A stretch of 49,065 bases of DNA from Pseudoflavonifractor capillosus (GCF_016902575.1 NZ_JACSNZ010000012.1:1-49065); one strand, 5' to 3'. Shown: positions 35,888 to 44,408, counted from the first letter of the stretch. Translations and numbers: made by a program. Notes: a model not told the origin generated them from the sequence alone.

Positions 35888-36646
35888 TCACCCTTGATTC
35901 TTCTTGTGAAACTCCTCGGCCAGGGCCTCATAGGCCTCTGCGCCTCTGGACCACTTGTCGTAGGCCAGCACCGGTCTGCCGTGGCTGGGCGCCTCGGACA
36001 GGCGTACATTGCGGGGAATGACGCTGGCGTACACCTTGCCGGGGAAGTACCGCTTGACTTCCTCTGCTACCTGCATGGACAGGTTGGTGCGCCCGTCGTA
36101 CATGGTCAGCACCACACCTTCCAGCTCCAGGCTGGGGTTCAGGGAGCGCTTGGCCAGGCGCACGGTGTACATCAGGTCACTGAGTCCCTCCAGAGCGTAA
36201 TACTCGCACTGTACCGGCACCAGAAGGGTGTCGGCGGCACACAGGGAGTCCAGGGTGAGCAGCTCCAGGGAAGGGGGGCAGTCGATGAAGATATAGTCGT
36301 AATTGTCCTTGACTTCCTCCAGGGCGTCTTTCAGCCGGTATTCCCGCCGCTCCATGGCGATGAGCTCCACGGTGGCGCCGGACAGAGCCTTGTTGGAGGG
36401 CACCACGTCCGCCCAGTCGGTGGACACAATGGCCTTGGACATGGGGGCGTTGCCCAATAACACGTCATACACGCTGGGGGAACGGTTCTTGTCCACTCCA
36501 AAGCCAGAAGTGGCGTTACCCTGGGGGTCAAAGTCGCATACCAGCACCTTGTGACCCTGTTGGGTCAGGGCTGCGGCCAGATTGACACAGGTGGTGGTCT
36601 TTCCCACACCGCCCTTTTGGTTGACGATGGCAATGGTTTTTGACAT
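35888..36646 (-). CDS. parA: Chromosome partitioning ATPase ParA (Soj)
   Basis: A 252-residue Walker-type ATPase working with ParB on origin segregation and, in Firmicutes, modulating DnaA. Deviant Walker A is QKGGVGKTTT (10-19). Switch I is FDPQGNATSGFG and Walker B YIFIDCPPSL. The upstream ribosome binding site is modest (AAGGCGGG). Its own promoter lies at 36694-36722. parB follows after 46 nt. Confidence 0.96.
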   Translation of the reverse strand: MSKTIAIVNQKGGVGKTTTCVNLAAALTQQGHKVLVCDFDPQGNATSGFGVDKNRSPSVYDVLLGNAPMSKAIVSTDWADVVPSNKALSGATVELIAMERREYRLKDALEEVKDNYDYIFIDCPPSLELLTLDSLCAADTLLVPVQCEYYALEGLSDLMYTVRLAKRSLNPSLELEGVVLTMYDGRTNLSMQVAEEVKRYFPGKVYASVIPRNVRLSEAPSHGRPVLAYDKWSRGAEAYEALAEEFHKKNQG

Positions 36647-36693
36647 AACACAACCCGCCTTTTTCTTTCAAAGGATATACAGAACTGATTTTG

Positions 36694-36722
36694 ATTATAC
36701 CTTTTTGCGAGTAAATTTTCAA
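36694..36722 (-). promoter_or_regulatory. Promoter of parAB
   Basis: On the minus strand TTGAAA (36717-36722), 17 bp, TATAAT (36694-36699). The second parS is about 23 bp upstream of the -35 box, so ParB spreading could affect it. Confidence 0.85.
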
Positions 36723-36744
36723 CCATCCTGGAGCAAGAAAATAA

Positions 36745-36760
36745 TGTTTCACGTGAAACA
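36745..36760. other. parS centromere site 2
   Basis: TGTTTCACGTGAAACA again, here inside a longer palindrome (ATAA before, TTAT after). It is just upstream of the parA promoter and directly next to large repeat copy D. Confidence 0.97.
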
Positions 36761-36763
36761 TTA

Positions 36764-37354
36764 TGGACGCTCCGCTGGGGGATGTTTTTGCCTTTGCTTC
36801 TCAACGATTGCCTGGCAATGCCCTTTGGCCTTGGTTTGCTCCGCAGGGTGACTTTCTCCCCGATGAGAAAGTCACCAAAGAATCGCCTAGGGCGTTCCCC
36901 CCTAGGTACCCCCCTTTGAGTACCAGACTGGCACTGCGTCTTATGTCTCACGGCCCGGAAAGTCTCTACTGCTCCTGATGATGCCAGCATACCAGGCTTT
37001 CGTGGCAACTGGCCCTAGGGGCTGGGCAGTTTCCACGTCCGGGCCTTTTTCTGGTGTTGCGGCTGTTGCCAGCCGCCGATGGTCAGGCTCCCGGCAGCCG
37101 GGAACGGCTGCAACCCACCAGGATCAGGCCCTGGAGGGGAAGTATCTACCACTTGCCTGGCTGTGCACCTTGCAAGGAGCAACTGCTTTCCAGGATTGGT
37201 ACGAAACCAGGGCCGGCCATAGACTTGACGCACCACCAAGCCCGTACCCCAAGGGGGGTCCTTAGGGGGGAACGCCCTAAGCGATTCTTTCCCCGATTTC
37301 TCATCGCGGAGAAATCGGGCCCAGCGGAGCGTCCCCACCAGGCTGGCAAGCCTG
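36764..37354. repeat. Large dispersed repeat, copy D
   Basis: Begins within 4 bp of parS 2. The left end has GGACGCTCCGCTGGGG, an extra segment (about 36780-36845) whose reverse complement is in copy A, a perfect 12-bp hairpin (36847-36876) and CCTAGGG / CCCTAGG. The core (about 36948-37200) matches A and B. The right end has CTTAGGG / CCCTAAG, a perfect 11-bp hairpin with a different stem (37292-37319), and GGCTGGCAAGCCTGC. It fills the parA-noc gap. Confidence 0.88.
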
Positions 37355-37398
37355 CGCCCGGTAAACGGTAAAAGACAAAGCCCCCAGCAGCGGGATAA

Positions 37399-37432
37399 AA
37401 AAATGCTGCCCCAAAACCGGGACAGCATTTTT
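37399..37432 (-). terminator. Terminator of noc
   Basis: AAAAATGCTG pairs with CAGCATTTTT, with further C/G pairs inside, directly after the noc stop; a T run follows on the minus strand. Confidence 0.85.
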
Positions 37433-37433
37433 C

Positions 37434-38231
37434 TTACTCTGGATTTTTACTGATGTGGATGGTCACCTTCACCCCATCCTCCACTTCCTCTTTGGTGTAC
37501 TGGGTGTGCAGCCCAGAGGCCTCCATGAGGTTCACCGAGCGGCGCAGGGTGTTGAAAAACAGCCGCACATCCTTAATGCGAAAAATAGGGGAGGGGGCGG
37601 GCTTGTCCTGGTGGGTGTCACAGAGCTTGGCAATGTATGCCTCCGACTGGGCCACCGTGAGATTGTGACGGACGATGTACTGGGCGGCTTTGCGCTGGGC
37701 CTCCCCGTTCTCCAGCTTCAACAGCGCCCGGGCGTGTCGCTCGGTGAGCTGAGCCTGTCGGAGAATGTCAATGACGTCAGGGGGCAGCTTGAGAAGCCGC
37801 AGCTTGTTGGCCACCGCCGACTGGCTCTTGCCCACCCGCCGGGCCACCTCGTCCTGGGACAGGTGGTAGATGGTGATGAGGCGGCGCAGGGCAATGGCCT
37901 CCTCCCACACGTCCAGATCCCGCCGTTGGATGTTCTCCACCAGGGCCAGCAGGGAGGAGGTCTCCGCATCCGTCTGCACCACCAGACAGGGCACCGTGGT
38001 CATCCCCGCCATCTGCGCCGCCCGCAGCCGCCGCTCTCCGGAGATCAGCTCCCAGTTGTCCCCCACCTTGCGCACCGTCAGGGGCTGCAAAATGCCCAGC
38101 TGGGCAATGGAGTCGGACAGCTCCTGCAATTCCGCCTGGGAAAAGATACTCCTGGGCTGGTTGGGGTTGGGCTGGATGCTGGCCACAGGCAGGGTCATCA
38201 CCTGCCGTTTATCCTTCAAAAAAAGCGCCAT
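37434..38231 (-). CDS. noc: ParB-like nucleoid occlusion protein Noc
   Basis: A 265-residue paralogue of ParB. CTP-binding motifs are GERRLR (65-70) and ENIQRRD (99-105); the helix-turn-helix is about 124-147 (LSQDEVARRVGKSQSAVANKL). The dimer domain has IKDVRLFFNTLRRSVNLMEASG. The N-terminus MALFLKDKRQVM could be the membrane-targeting helix known in Noc. It differs enough from the nearby ParB to be Noc, not a second segregation protein; binding to Noc sites is not shown here. A clear Noc binding site was not found. Start has AGGAGG. Confidence 0.85.
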   Translation of the reverse strand: MALFLKDKRQVMTLPVASIQPNPNQPRSIFSQAELQELSDSIAQLGILQPLTVRKVGDNWELISGERRLRAAQMAGMTTVPCLVVQTDAETSSLLALVENIQRRDLDVWEEAIALRRLITIYHLSQDEVARRVGKSQSAVANKLRLLKLPPDVIDILRQAQLTERHARALLKLENGEAQRKAAQYIVRHNLTVAQSEAYIAKLCDTHQDKPAPSPIFRIKDVRLFFNTLRRSVNLMEASGLHTQYTKEEVEDGVKVTIHISKNPE

Positions 38232-38269
38232 TCCTCATCTGCCTCCTAAGGAAACTCAGGTTTCCCTGT

Positions 38270-38305
38270 ATTTTTCCACATTGTAGCACGAAGCTGTGGA
38301 AAAAT
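38270..38305. promoter_or_regulatory. DnaA-box-like inverted pair at the noc promoter
   Basis: ATTTTTCCACA (38270-38280) and TGTGGAAAAAT (38295-38305) form a perfect 11-bp inverted repeat with a 14-bp gap. A TACAAT -10-like hexamer on the minus strand overlaps the gap. A third TGTGGAATG lies near 38323. Confidence 0.55.
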
Positions 38306-38351
38306 TCTGTCGGAGCATGGGATGTGGAATGGCGCAAAAGGGTTTTTTTTC

Positions 38352-39203
38352 TCAGGCTCGCAAAAAGCCTTTGCCAAAAATTTCGCTGGAGTTGGTGATA
38401 AGCATAAACGCATGGGGGTCAATGGACTTCAAATGACGGCGCAGCGCCACCGCTTGGGCTCGGGACAGGGCGGTGAGCACCACCCATTTGTCCTGGTGGG
38501 AGTAGGCTCCTTCAGCCTTCCAGAATGTGGCAGAGCGGTGGAGGGTGTGGGTGATGAAGTCGCACACCTCTTCCGGGCAGGAGGTCACCAGAATGAAGCT
38601 CTTGCGCCGGTTCAGGGACTCGATCACCGAGTCCACCAGCACGGATTTCAGCACCAGGCCCAGCAGGGAGAACAGGCCGGTCTCCACATCAATGAGGATG
38701 AGTGTGGAGCCTGCAATGAGCACGTCCACGTACAGCAGGGCCATACCAATGTCCAGACTGGTAAATTTTTTCAAGATCATGGCTAAAATATCAGTGCCGC
38801 CTGTGGAACCCTGGGTGTTAAAGAGAATGGCGGAGCCAAGGGCAGGCAGGATGACGCCAAAAAACAGTTCCAGCAGCTTCTCGTCTGTGAGAGGGCTGGA
38901 CATGGGCACCAGCCACTCCAGGCCGCTGAGCATCCCGGAGAAGAGGAGGGAGCAGTAGATGGTGCGCACTCCGAAGCCCCGGTTGAGAAAGAAAAAGCCC
39001 AAAAAGAGAAACAGCACGTTGATGACCGAGGCGAACAGGGAGGAGCTGATGGCGGGGAAGATGGAGGATAAAATGACGGCGATACCCGTTACCCCTCCTG
39101 TGGAAAATTGGTTGGGAAATTTGAAGAAATAGGTGCCCATGGCCACCAGGGCGGTGCCCAGGGTGAGCAGTGCGTAGTCCACCAGAAATTGCTTCACTTT
39201 CAT
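38352..39203 (-). CDS. YitT-family membrane protein
   Basis: A 283-residue protein with five or six hydrophobic segments in its first 200 residues (for example ALLTLGTALVAMGTYFF and FASVINVLFLFLGFFF) and a cytoplasmic DUF2179 domain at the C-terminus (about 205-280), ending PHAFMLITNSSEIFGKGF. The glycine-rich STGGVTGIA and GSTGGTDI loops are typical. Function is not known; the family has been linked to transport. It lies 120 nt upstream of noc on the same strand and diverges from xpt. Confidence 0.9.
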   Translation of the reverse strand: MKVKQFLVDYALLTLGTALVAMGTYFFKFPNQFSTGGVTGIAVILSSIFPAISSSLFASVINVLFLFLGFFFLNRGFGVRTIYCSLLFSGMLSGLEWLVPMSSPLTDEKLLELFFGVILPALGSAILFNTQGSTGGTDILAMILKKFTSLDIGMALLYVDVLIAGSTLILIDVETGLFSLLGLVLKSVLVDSVIESLNRRKSFILVTSCPEEVCDFITHTLHRSATFWKAEGAYSHQDKWVVLTALSRAQAVALRRHLKSIDPHAFMLITNSSEIFGKGFLRA

Positions 39204-39289
39204 GGAATGGATACCCCTTTCTGTATGTGAAACTGGGTAAAACTGGAACGGTTTCTACAATTTGTTGATGGGATTTCTAAAGTGTAAAT

Positions 39290-39318
39290 ATTGTACCAGA
39301 AATAATACTTGACAACAA
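39290..39318 (-). promoter_or_regulatory. Possible promoter of the YitT-family gene
   Basis: On the minus strand TTGTTG (39313-39318), 17 bp, TACAAT (39290-39295). The rest of the 39204-39434 gap is AT-rich. No purine riboswitch core is seen in front of xpt, and its promoter is not clear. Confidence 0.45.
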
Positions 39319-39434
39319 GGAAGATATGTGCAAAAAATAGAATGGAACAATAGGAGATTTTTTGTTAAAATATCAGGTATCTTATTTCGTAACCGGGGGG
39401 ATCCGGGAGAAGCATAAGAGAGGAGCGAAGAGCG

Positions 39435-40004
39435 GTGAAACTGTTGGAACAGCGCATTCAGGAAGACGGAGTCATGGAGGGGGAAGACGTATTAAAGGTG
39501 GACAGCTTCCTCAACCATCAGATGGATGTGGGGCTCTTTGCGGAGATGGGCAAGGAGTGGGCACGGCTCTTTGAAGGGGAGAATGTGACCAAGATCCTCA
39601 CCATCGAGGCCTCCGGCATTGGCATTGCCTGTGTGGTGGCCCAGCAGTTTGGGGTGCCTGTGCTCTTTGCTAAGAAGAATAAGACCAAAAACATCGCCGG
39701 CGAGGTGTACTCCGCCCAGGTGGAGTCCTTCACCCATGGCCGGGTGTATGATATCATCGTGTCCAAGAAGTTTTTAGGCCCCGGAGACCGGGTGCTGCTC
39801 ATTGACGACTTTTTGGCCAACGGGGCCGCCCTCCAGGGCCTCATTAAGCTGGTGCGGGACTCCGGCGCCACCCTGGTGGGGGCTGGCATCGCCGTGGAAA
39901 AGGCCTTCCAGCCCGGCGGTGAACTGATCCGCTCCATGGGGGTGCGGGTGGAGTCTCTGGCCCGCATCAAATCCATGAGCTCCCAGGGAATTGAGTTTTG
40001 CTAA
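39435..40004 (+). CDS. xpt: Xanthine phosphoribosyltransferase
   Basis: A 189-residue type I phosphoribosyltransferase that converts xanthine and PRPP to XMP. The PRPP motif is VLLIDDFLANGAA (120-132). The family start (MKLLEQRIQEDG), IEASGIG and the flexible-loop KKNKTKN are present. The start is GTG with GAGGAG upstream. It is followed by a repeat and then a nucleoside importer, so the region is a purine salvage unit. Confidence 0.95.
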   Translation: MKLLEQRIQEDGVMEGEDVLKVDSFLNHQMDVGLFAEMGKEWARLFEGENVTKILTIEASGIGIACVVAQQFGVPVLFAKKNKTKNIAGEVYSAQVESFTHGRVYDIIVSKKFLGPGDRVLLIDDFLANGAALQGLIKLVRDSGATLVGAGIAVEKAFQPGGELIRSMGVRVESLARIKSMSSQGIEFC

Positions 40005-40020
40005 AGCTGGTTGAAAAGGG

Positions 40021-40161
40021 AACGGTCAACCCCTCAGTCAGCCTGACGGCTGACAGCTCCCCTTGCACAGGGGAGCCGAAGGGCAGTGCCGCACCCAGAG
40101 CCTCCCTTGTGTAAAGGGAGGTGGCCCGGCGTAAGCCGGGGCGGAGGGATTGACACCGTTG
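40021..40161. repeat. Third repeat type, after xpt
   Basis: Imperfect terminal inverted arms: AACGGTCAACCCCTC on the left and GGAGGGATTGACACCGTT on the right. Inside are GTCAGCCTGACGGCTGAC, CTCCCCTTGCACAGGGGAG, CCTCCCTTGTGTAAAGGGAGG and CCCGGCGTAAGCCGGGG hairpins. It resembles palindromic intergenic repeats seen in many gut Firmicutes. Parts resemble the interior of short repeat copy 1. Confidence 0.75.
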
Positions 40162-40174
40162 ATTCGGATTTCAG

Positions 40175-40194
40175 AAAAGGGACGCCCTTTTTTT
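40175..40194 (+). terminator. Short terminator after xpt
   Basis: A 7-bp stem (AAAAGGG / CCCTTTT), 3-nt loop, with a 7-T run. Confidence 0.5.
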
Positions 40195-40237
40195 GAAATA
40201 AATTAGGATAGGATATTTTTAAGGAGGAAAGAAACCC

Positions 40238-41479
40238 ATGAAAAAGCGTATTCTTGCCCTGGTTCTGGCCGGTGTGATGGCGCTGGGTCTGGCCGCCTGC
40301 TCCGGCAACACCGGCAGCACCGCCAGCGAGAACCCCCAGAGCTCCACGTCCGGCACCGCCGACAGCGACTTCAAGGTCGGCGCCATCTACATCAACAAGA
40401 AGAGCGACACCGCCGGCTACACCTACGCCCACCACAAGGGCATCACCACCGCCATGAACGAGCTGGGTCTGGACACCGAGTCTCAGCTGGTCATCGTGGA
40501 CGAGGTGCAGGAGAACTCTGACGACGTGGCTGCCGCTGTGGACACCCTGGTGGGTGAGGGCTGCGACATCATCTTCGGCATCTCCTTCGGCTATCTGGAC
40601 GCCATGAACGACAAGGCCGCCGAGTACCCCGAGGTGATCTTCTCCCACGCCACCGGCTACCTGTCCAATGAGACCAACTTCAACAACTACTTCGGCCGCA
40701 TCTACCAGGCCCGCTACCTCACCGGCGTGGCCGCTGGTTTGAAGAGCCTGGAGACCGGCAACAATCATGTGGGCTACGTCTCCGCCTACGGCACCGAGTA
40801 TGCCGAGACCTGCTCCGGCATCAACGGCTTCACCCTGGGCGTGCAGTCCGTGAACCCCGACGCCACCGTGTACGTCAAGGAGCTGGGCGCCTGGAGCGAC
40901 GAGCAGAACGAGTACGCCTTCGCTGAGGAGCTCATCAACAGCTATGACTGCGGCGTCATCGCCCAGCACTGTGACTCCGCTCAGCCCCAGATCGCCGCTG
41001 AGAAGGCCGGCGTGTTCGGCTGCGGCTACAACTCCGACATGACTGTGGACGCCCCCAAGGCTCACCTCACCGCCGCTGTGTGGAACTGGGATGTGTACTA
41101 CAAGACCGCCATGGAGACCGCTATGACCTGCGGCGGCGCTGAGAACTTTGTCTCCGCCATGGGCGGCTCCGCCTACTACGAGGGCCTGGTGAAGGGCCTG
41201 GTGGGCGTGTCTGAGCTCAGCGACAACTGCGCCCCCAACACCCAGGCCTACCTGGATGCGGTCATCGAGCTCATCGCCTCCGGTGAGTGGGATGTGTTCT
41301 CCGGTGTGAAGCTGTCCTACACCCTCAATGACGACGGCACCGTGTCCATCACCAAGACTGACTCCGCTCTGAAGACCAACGACGGCACCGAGATCGTGCC
41401 CGCCGGTGGCGCAAGTGTGGAAGATGGGGTCATCACTGGCACCATGAACTACTTTGTGGAGGGCGTGAAGGTGGGCTAA
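40238..41479 (+). CDS. BMP-family nucleoside-binding lipoprotein
   Basis: A 413-residue extracellular substrate-binding lipoprotein of the PnrA/BmpA/NupN type. The signal peptide ends in lipobox LAAC with Cys21. A Ser/Thr/Gly linker follows. Family segments are FKVGAIYINKKSDTAGYTYAHHKG in short form (about 45-68), IIFGISFGYLDAMNDKA and the ligand-pocket region FNNYFGRIYQARYLTG. It binds purine nucleosides in characterised relatives. AAGGAGG precedes the ATG. It is followed by a strong hairpin and a repeat, then the ATPase and permeases, the NupNOPQ order. Confidence 0.92.
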   Translation: MKKRILALVLAGVMALGLAACSGNTGSTASENPQSSTSGTADSDFKVGAIYINKKSDTAGYTYAHHKGITTAMNELGLDTESQLVIVDEVQENSDDVAAAVDTLVGEGCDIIFGISFGYLDAMNDKAAEYPEVIFSHATGYLSNETNFNNYFGRIYQARYLTGVAAGLKSLETGNNHVGYVSAYGTEYAETCSGINGFTLGVQSVNPDATVYVKELGAWSDEQNEYAFAEELINSYDCGVIAQHCDSAQPQIAAEKAGVFGCGYNSDMTVDAPKAHLTAAVWNWDVYYKTAMETAMTCGGAENFVSAMGGSAYYEGLVKGLVGVSELSDNCAPNTQAYLDAVIELIASGEWDVFSGVKLSYTLNDDGTVSITKTDSALKTNDGTEIVPAGGASVEDGVITGTMNYFVEGVKVG

Positions 41480-41510
41480 GACCCCCGCCCCATCAAGCAA
41501 GACCCGATTT

Positions 41511-41547
41511 CATCCGGGCCGGCCGGGAAAAACGGCCGGCCCGGATG
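41511..41547 (+). terminator. Strong hairpin between lipoprotein and ATPase genes
   Basis: A 15-bp stem (CATCCGGGCCGGCCG with its complement), 7-nt loop, followed by GTTATTTCC. Partial termination here would give more binding protein than transporter, and could also protect the upstream mRNA 3' end. Confidence 0.75.
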
Positions 41548-41570
41548 GTTATTTCCCGGGGCAAAACCAG

Positions 41571-41692
41571 GAAATGAAAAATGAAGAATGAATAACGAAT
41601 AATTATGGTGTGCCGCATTGCGGCACGGATTTCATAAGGGGCAGAGACTTGAGGGCCTGCATTCTTCATTATTCATTCTTCGTTCTTCATTC
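41571..41692. repeat. Short GAATGAA-ended repeat, copy 6
   Basis: The left end is GAAATGAAAAATGAAGAATG then AATAACGAATAATTATGG; the hairpin is GTGCCGC / GCGGCAC with loop ATTG; the right end is CATTCTTCATTATTCATTC and TTCGTTCTTCATTC. It lies directly in front of the ATPase ribosome binding site. Confidence 0.82.
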
Positions 41693-41714
41693 AAAAGAGA
41701 AGGAGGATGATTTC

Positions 41715-43295
41715 ATGGCAGAAGAGTATGCCGTGGAACTTCGTGGCATCACCAAGACCTTCGGCCCGGTGGTGGCCAACCACAATGTCAACCTGAATCT
41801 CCGAAAAGGAGAGATCCTCTCCCTGTTGGGGGAGAACGGCTCGGGCAAGACCACCCTGATGAATATGCTCTCGGGCATCTACACCCCGGACAGCGGCACC
41901 ATTTTGGTGGATGGACAGCCTGTCACCATATCCTCCCCTCAGGATGCCAAGCGCCTGGGCATCGGCATGGTGCATCAGCACTTTAAGCTGGTGGACGTGT
42001 TCTCCGCCGCCGACAACATCTGGATGGGCGCTCAGGAGGCGGGGATGGTGCTGAAAAAGGACCGCTACCAGAAGATCGAGGAGATGGCCAAAAAGTTCGG
42101 ATTCGACCTGGATCCCCGCAAGCAGGTGTGCAACATGGCGGTGTCGGAAAAGCAGACCTTGGAGATCATCAAGGTGCTCTACTACGGGGCCAAGGTCATC
42201 ATCTTGGACGAGCCCACCGCCGTGCTCACCGTCCAGGAGATTGACAAGCTCTTCGGCGTGCTGCGGCGCATGAAGGAGCAGGGCCACTCCATCATCATCA
42301 TTACCCACAAGCTCAACGAAGTGATGGACATTTCCGACCGGGTGGCCATTCTCCGCAAGGGCGAGTATATCACCACCGTGGACACCAAGGATACCAACGA
42401 GCAGGAGCTCACCGAGTGGATGGTGGGCCACAAGATCGACTTGAACATTGAGCGGCCCAAGATGGAGAAGCTCAAGCCTCTGCTGGAGATCCGGGACCTC
42501 ACCATCCGCAGCGACGAGGGCAACGTGGCCATTGACAACGTGAGCTTTTACATCCGAGGCGGCGAGATGCTGGGCGTGGCAGGCATCGCCGGATGCGGCC
42601 AGAAGGAGCTGTGTGAGGCCATTGCAGGCCTGCGGCCCATTGAGTCGGGCAAGATGATCCACAAGGGTGAGAACATCGTGGGCCTCAGCCCCAAGGAGAT
42701 TTTGGCCAAGGGCATTTCCATGTCCTTCATCCCAGAGGATCGTCTGGGTATGGGCCTGGCCCCCTCCATGTCCATCACCGACAACATGATTTTGAAAAAC
42801 TACAACGACACCAAGGGGCCTTTTGTGGACCGCAAGGCAGGCCGGGAGGACGCCCAGAAGGTCATTGACCAGCTGGGTGTGGTCACCCCCTCCACCGAGA
42901 CCCCGGTGCGCCGCCTCTCCGGCGGCAACGTGCAGAAGGTGCTGCTGGGCCGGGAGATCAAGGCAGGCCCCAACGTCATCGTCACCGCCTACCCGGTGCG
43001 TGGCCTGGACATCAATTCCTCCTACGCCATCTACAACATTCTCAATGAGCAGAAAAAGAGCGGGGTGGGCATCCTCTTTGTGGGAGAGGATCTGGACGTG
43101 ATGATGGCCCTGTGTGATAAGATCCTGGTGCTGTGTCACGGCAAGGTCATGGGCGTGGTTCACGCCCACAAGACCACCAAAGAGGAGCTGGGCCTGATGA
43201 TGACCGGCAGCCTGGATCTCACCCACAAGTACGAGGACAAGCCCGCCGGCTACGCCGCCGACAGCTTATTCCATGAGGAAGGGGAGGAGAAGTAA
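41715..43295 (+). CDS. Nucleoside ABC transporter ATPase, two nucleotide-binding domains
   Basis: A 526-residue fused double ATPase of the NupO/RbsA-like type. Domain 1 has Walker A GENGSGKT (39-46), Q-loop MVHQHF, a degenerate signature (MAVSEKQTLEI) and Walker B VIILDEPTAVL. Domain 2 has the usual altered P-loop GIAGCGQKEL, an intact LSGGNVQKVLL and an altered Walker B (VIVTAYPVRGLD), normal for this subfamily. The start at 41715 has AAGGAGG; a 35-codon extension runs through the repeat. It is followed by a permease after 3 nt. Confidence 0.93.
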   Translation: MAEEYAVELRGITKTFGPVVANHNVNLNLRKGEILSLLGENGSGKTTLMNMLSGIYTPDSGTILVDGQPVTISSPQDAKRLGIGMVHQHFKLVDVFSAADNIWMGAQEAGMVLKKDRYQKIEEMAKKFGFDLDPRKQVCNMAVSEKQTLEIIKVLYYGAKVIILDEPTAVLTVQEIDKLFGVLRRMKEQGHSIIIITHKLNEVMDISDRVAILRKGEYITTVDTKDTNEQELTEWMVGHKIDLNIERPKMEKLKPLLEIRDLTIRSDEGNVAIDNVSFYIRGGEMLGVAGIAGCGQKELCEAIAGLRPIESGKMIHKGENIVGLSPKEILAKGISMSFIPEDRLGMGLAPSMSITDNMILKNYNDTKGPFVDRKAGREDAQKVIDQLGVVTPSTETPVRRLSGGNVQKVLLGREIKAGPNVIVTAYPVRGLDINSSYAIYNILNEQKKSGVGILFVGEDLDVMMALCDKILVLCHGKVMGVVHAHKTTKEELGLMMTGSLDLTHKYEDKPAGYAADSLFHEEGEEK

Positions 43296-43298
43296 GTG

Positions 43299-44408
43299 AT
43301 GCGCATTCATGTGGTCAAGCGGGACGACTGCCCGCTGTGGAAAAAGATCCTCCTCATTGTGGGAGCGGTGGCCCTGGCCCTGGTGCTGGGCGGCCTGGTG
43401 CTGCTGGCCATGGGGGTCAACCCTGTGGAGTATTACTTCAAAATGTTCACCATGGGCATGGTGGGAAACAAGATCGCCTATAAGGCGGTGGAGAACTACC
43501 TGAAGATCCTGGTGCCCCTCATCCTCACCGCCTTGGGATTGTCCCTGGCTTTCAAGATGCGGTTTTGGAACATCGGCGGCGAGGGCCAGTTCATCGTGGG
43601 CGCCATTGCCGCCACTGCCGTGGCCTTTAAGGCCGGGCCGGTGCTGCCCCCGATGGTGACCCTGCTGCTCATGTGCGTGGCCGCCATGGCCGCTGCCGGG
43701 CTGCTGGGCCTGTTTGTGGCCGCCCTCAAGGTGAAGTTCGGCACCAACGAGACTCTGCTCACCCTGATGCTCAACTATGTGGCCCTGTACTTTCTCATTT
43801 TCCTGGGTGAGACCAAGGCGGACTGGAACTTCTTTTTGAACCCCCAGTCCGCTCGGCCCACCTTCGCCAGCTTTGCCTCTATGGTGTCCTTCCCCAAAAT
43901 CATGCTGGGCAAGTTCGGACTGAACATCTGCGTGATTTTGACCCTGGTCATCGGCGTGCTGGTATATATCTACCTCAAGCGCACCAAGCAGGGCTATGAG
44001 ATCGCCGTGGTGGGTGACTCCATGGGCACCGCCCACTATGCGGGCATGAAGGTGAACACCATTGTACTGCGCACGGTGTTCCTCTCCGCCTGCCTCATTG
44101 GCCTGGCTGCCGCCTGTAAGGTGGGTACCGCCGGCATCCTGTCCACCTCCTTTACCGACGATGTGGGCTGGACGGGCATTATTGTGGCGTGGCTGGCCAA
44201 GCTGAGCACCGGGGGCATCTTTGTGGTGTCCGCCCTCATCGGGGTGCTGCAATACGGCTCCACCGCCGCTGCCGCCACCTTCGCCGCCGTAGACTCCAGC
44301 TTTGCCGATATGCTCCAGGGCGTGATCTTGTTCCTGGTGCTGGCCGCGGACTTCTTCACACGCTTCCGTGTGGTCATTGCCAAAAAGGAGGTGGAGCGCC
44401 ATGGATGA
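43299..44408 (+). CDS. Nucleoside ABC transporter permease 1
   Basis: A 369-residue inner-membrane permease of the BMP-type importer (NupP-like). It begins with a cytoplasmic KRDDCPLWKK and has about ten hydrophobic segments. The family motif NIGGEGQFIVGAI (near residue 90) and KFGTNETLLTLMLNYVA are clear. The ATG at 43299 is chosen over a GTG one codon earlier; a GGGGAGGAG site precedes both. Its end overlaps the next gene by 8 nt. Confidence 0.92.
   Translation: MRIHVVKRDDCPLWKKILLIVGAVALALVLGGLVLLAMGVNPVEYYFKMFTMGMVGNKIAYKAVENYLKILVPLILTALGLSLAFKMRFWNIGGEGQFIVGAIAATAVAFKAGPVLPPMVTLLLMCVAAMAAAGLLGLFVAALKVKFGTNETLLTLMLNYVALYFLIFLGETKADWNFFLNPQSARPTFASFASMVSFPKIMLGKFGLNICVILTLVIGVLVYIYLKRTKQGYEIAVVGDSMGTAHYAGMKVNTIVLRTVFLSACLIGLAAACKVGTAGILSTSFTDDVGWTGIIVAWLAKLSTGGIFVVSALIGVLQYGSTAAAATFAAVDSSFADMLQGVILFLVLAADFFTRFRVVIAKKEVERHG

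Noticed and set aside
36565-37428. Several 60-147 codon frames inside the large repeats
   Set aside because: They differ from copy to copy, have no ribosome binding sites, and are not conserved as proteins between the five elements.
39319-39434. A purine riboswitch before xpt
   Set aside because: The conserved core (TATA...GGT, TTTCTAC and the three-way junction) could not be found.
41549-41564. A Noc-binding-site-like sequence (ATTTCCCGGGGC)
   Set aside because: Only the left half and centre match the Bacillus ATTTCCCGGGAAAT; the right half is absent.
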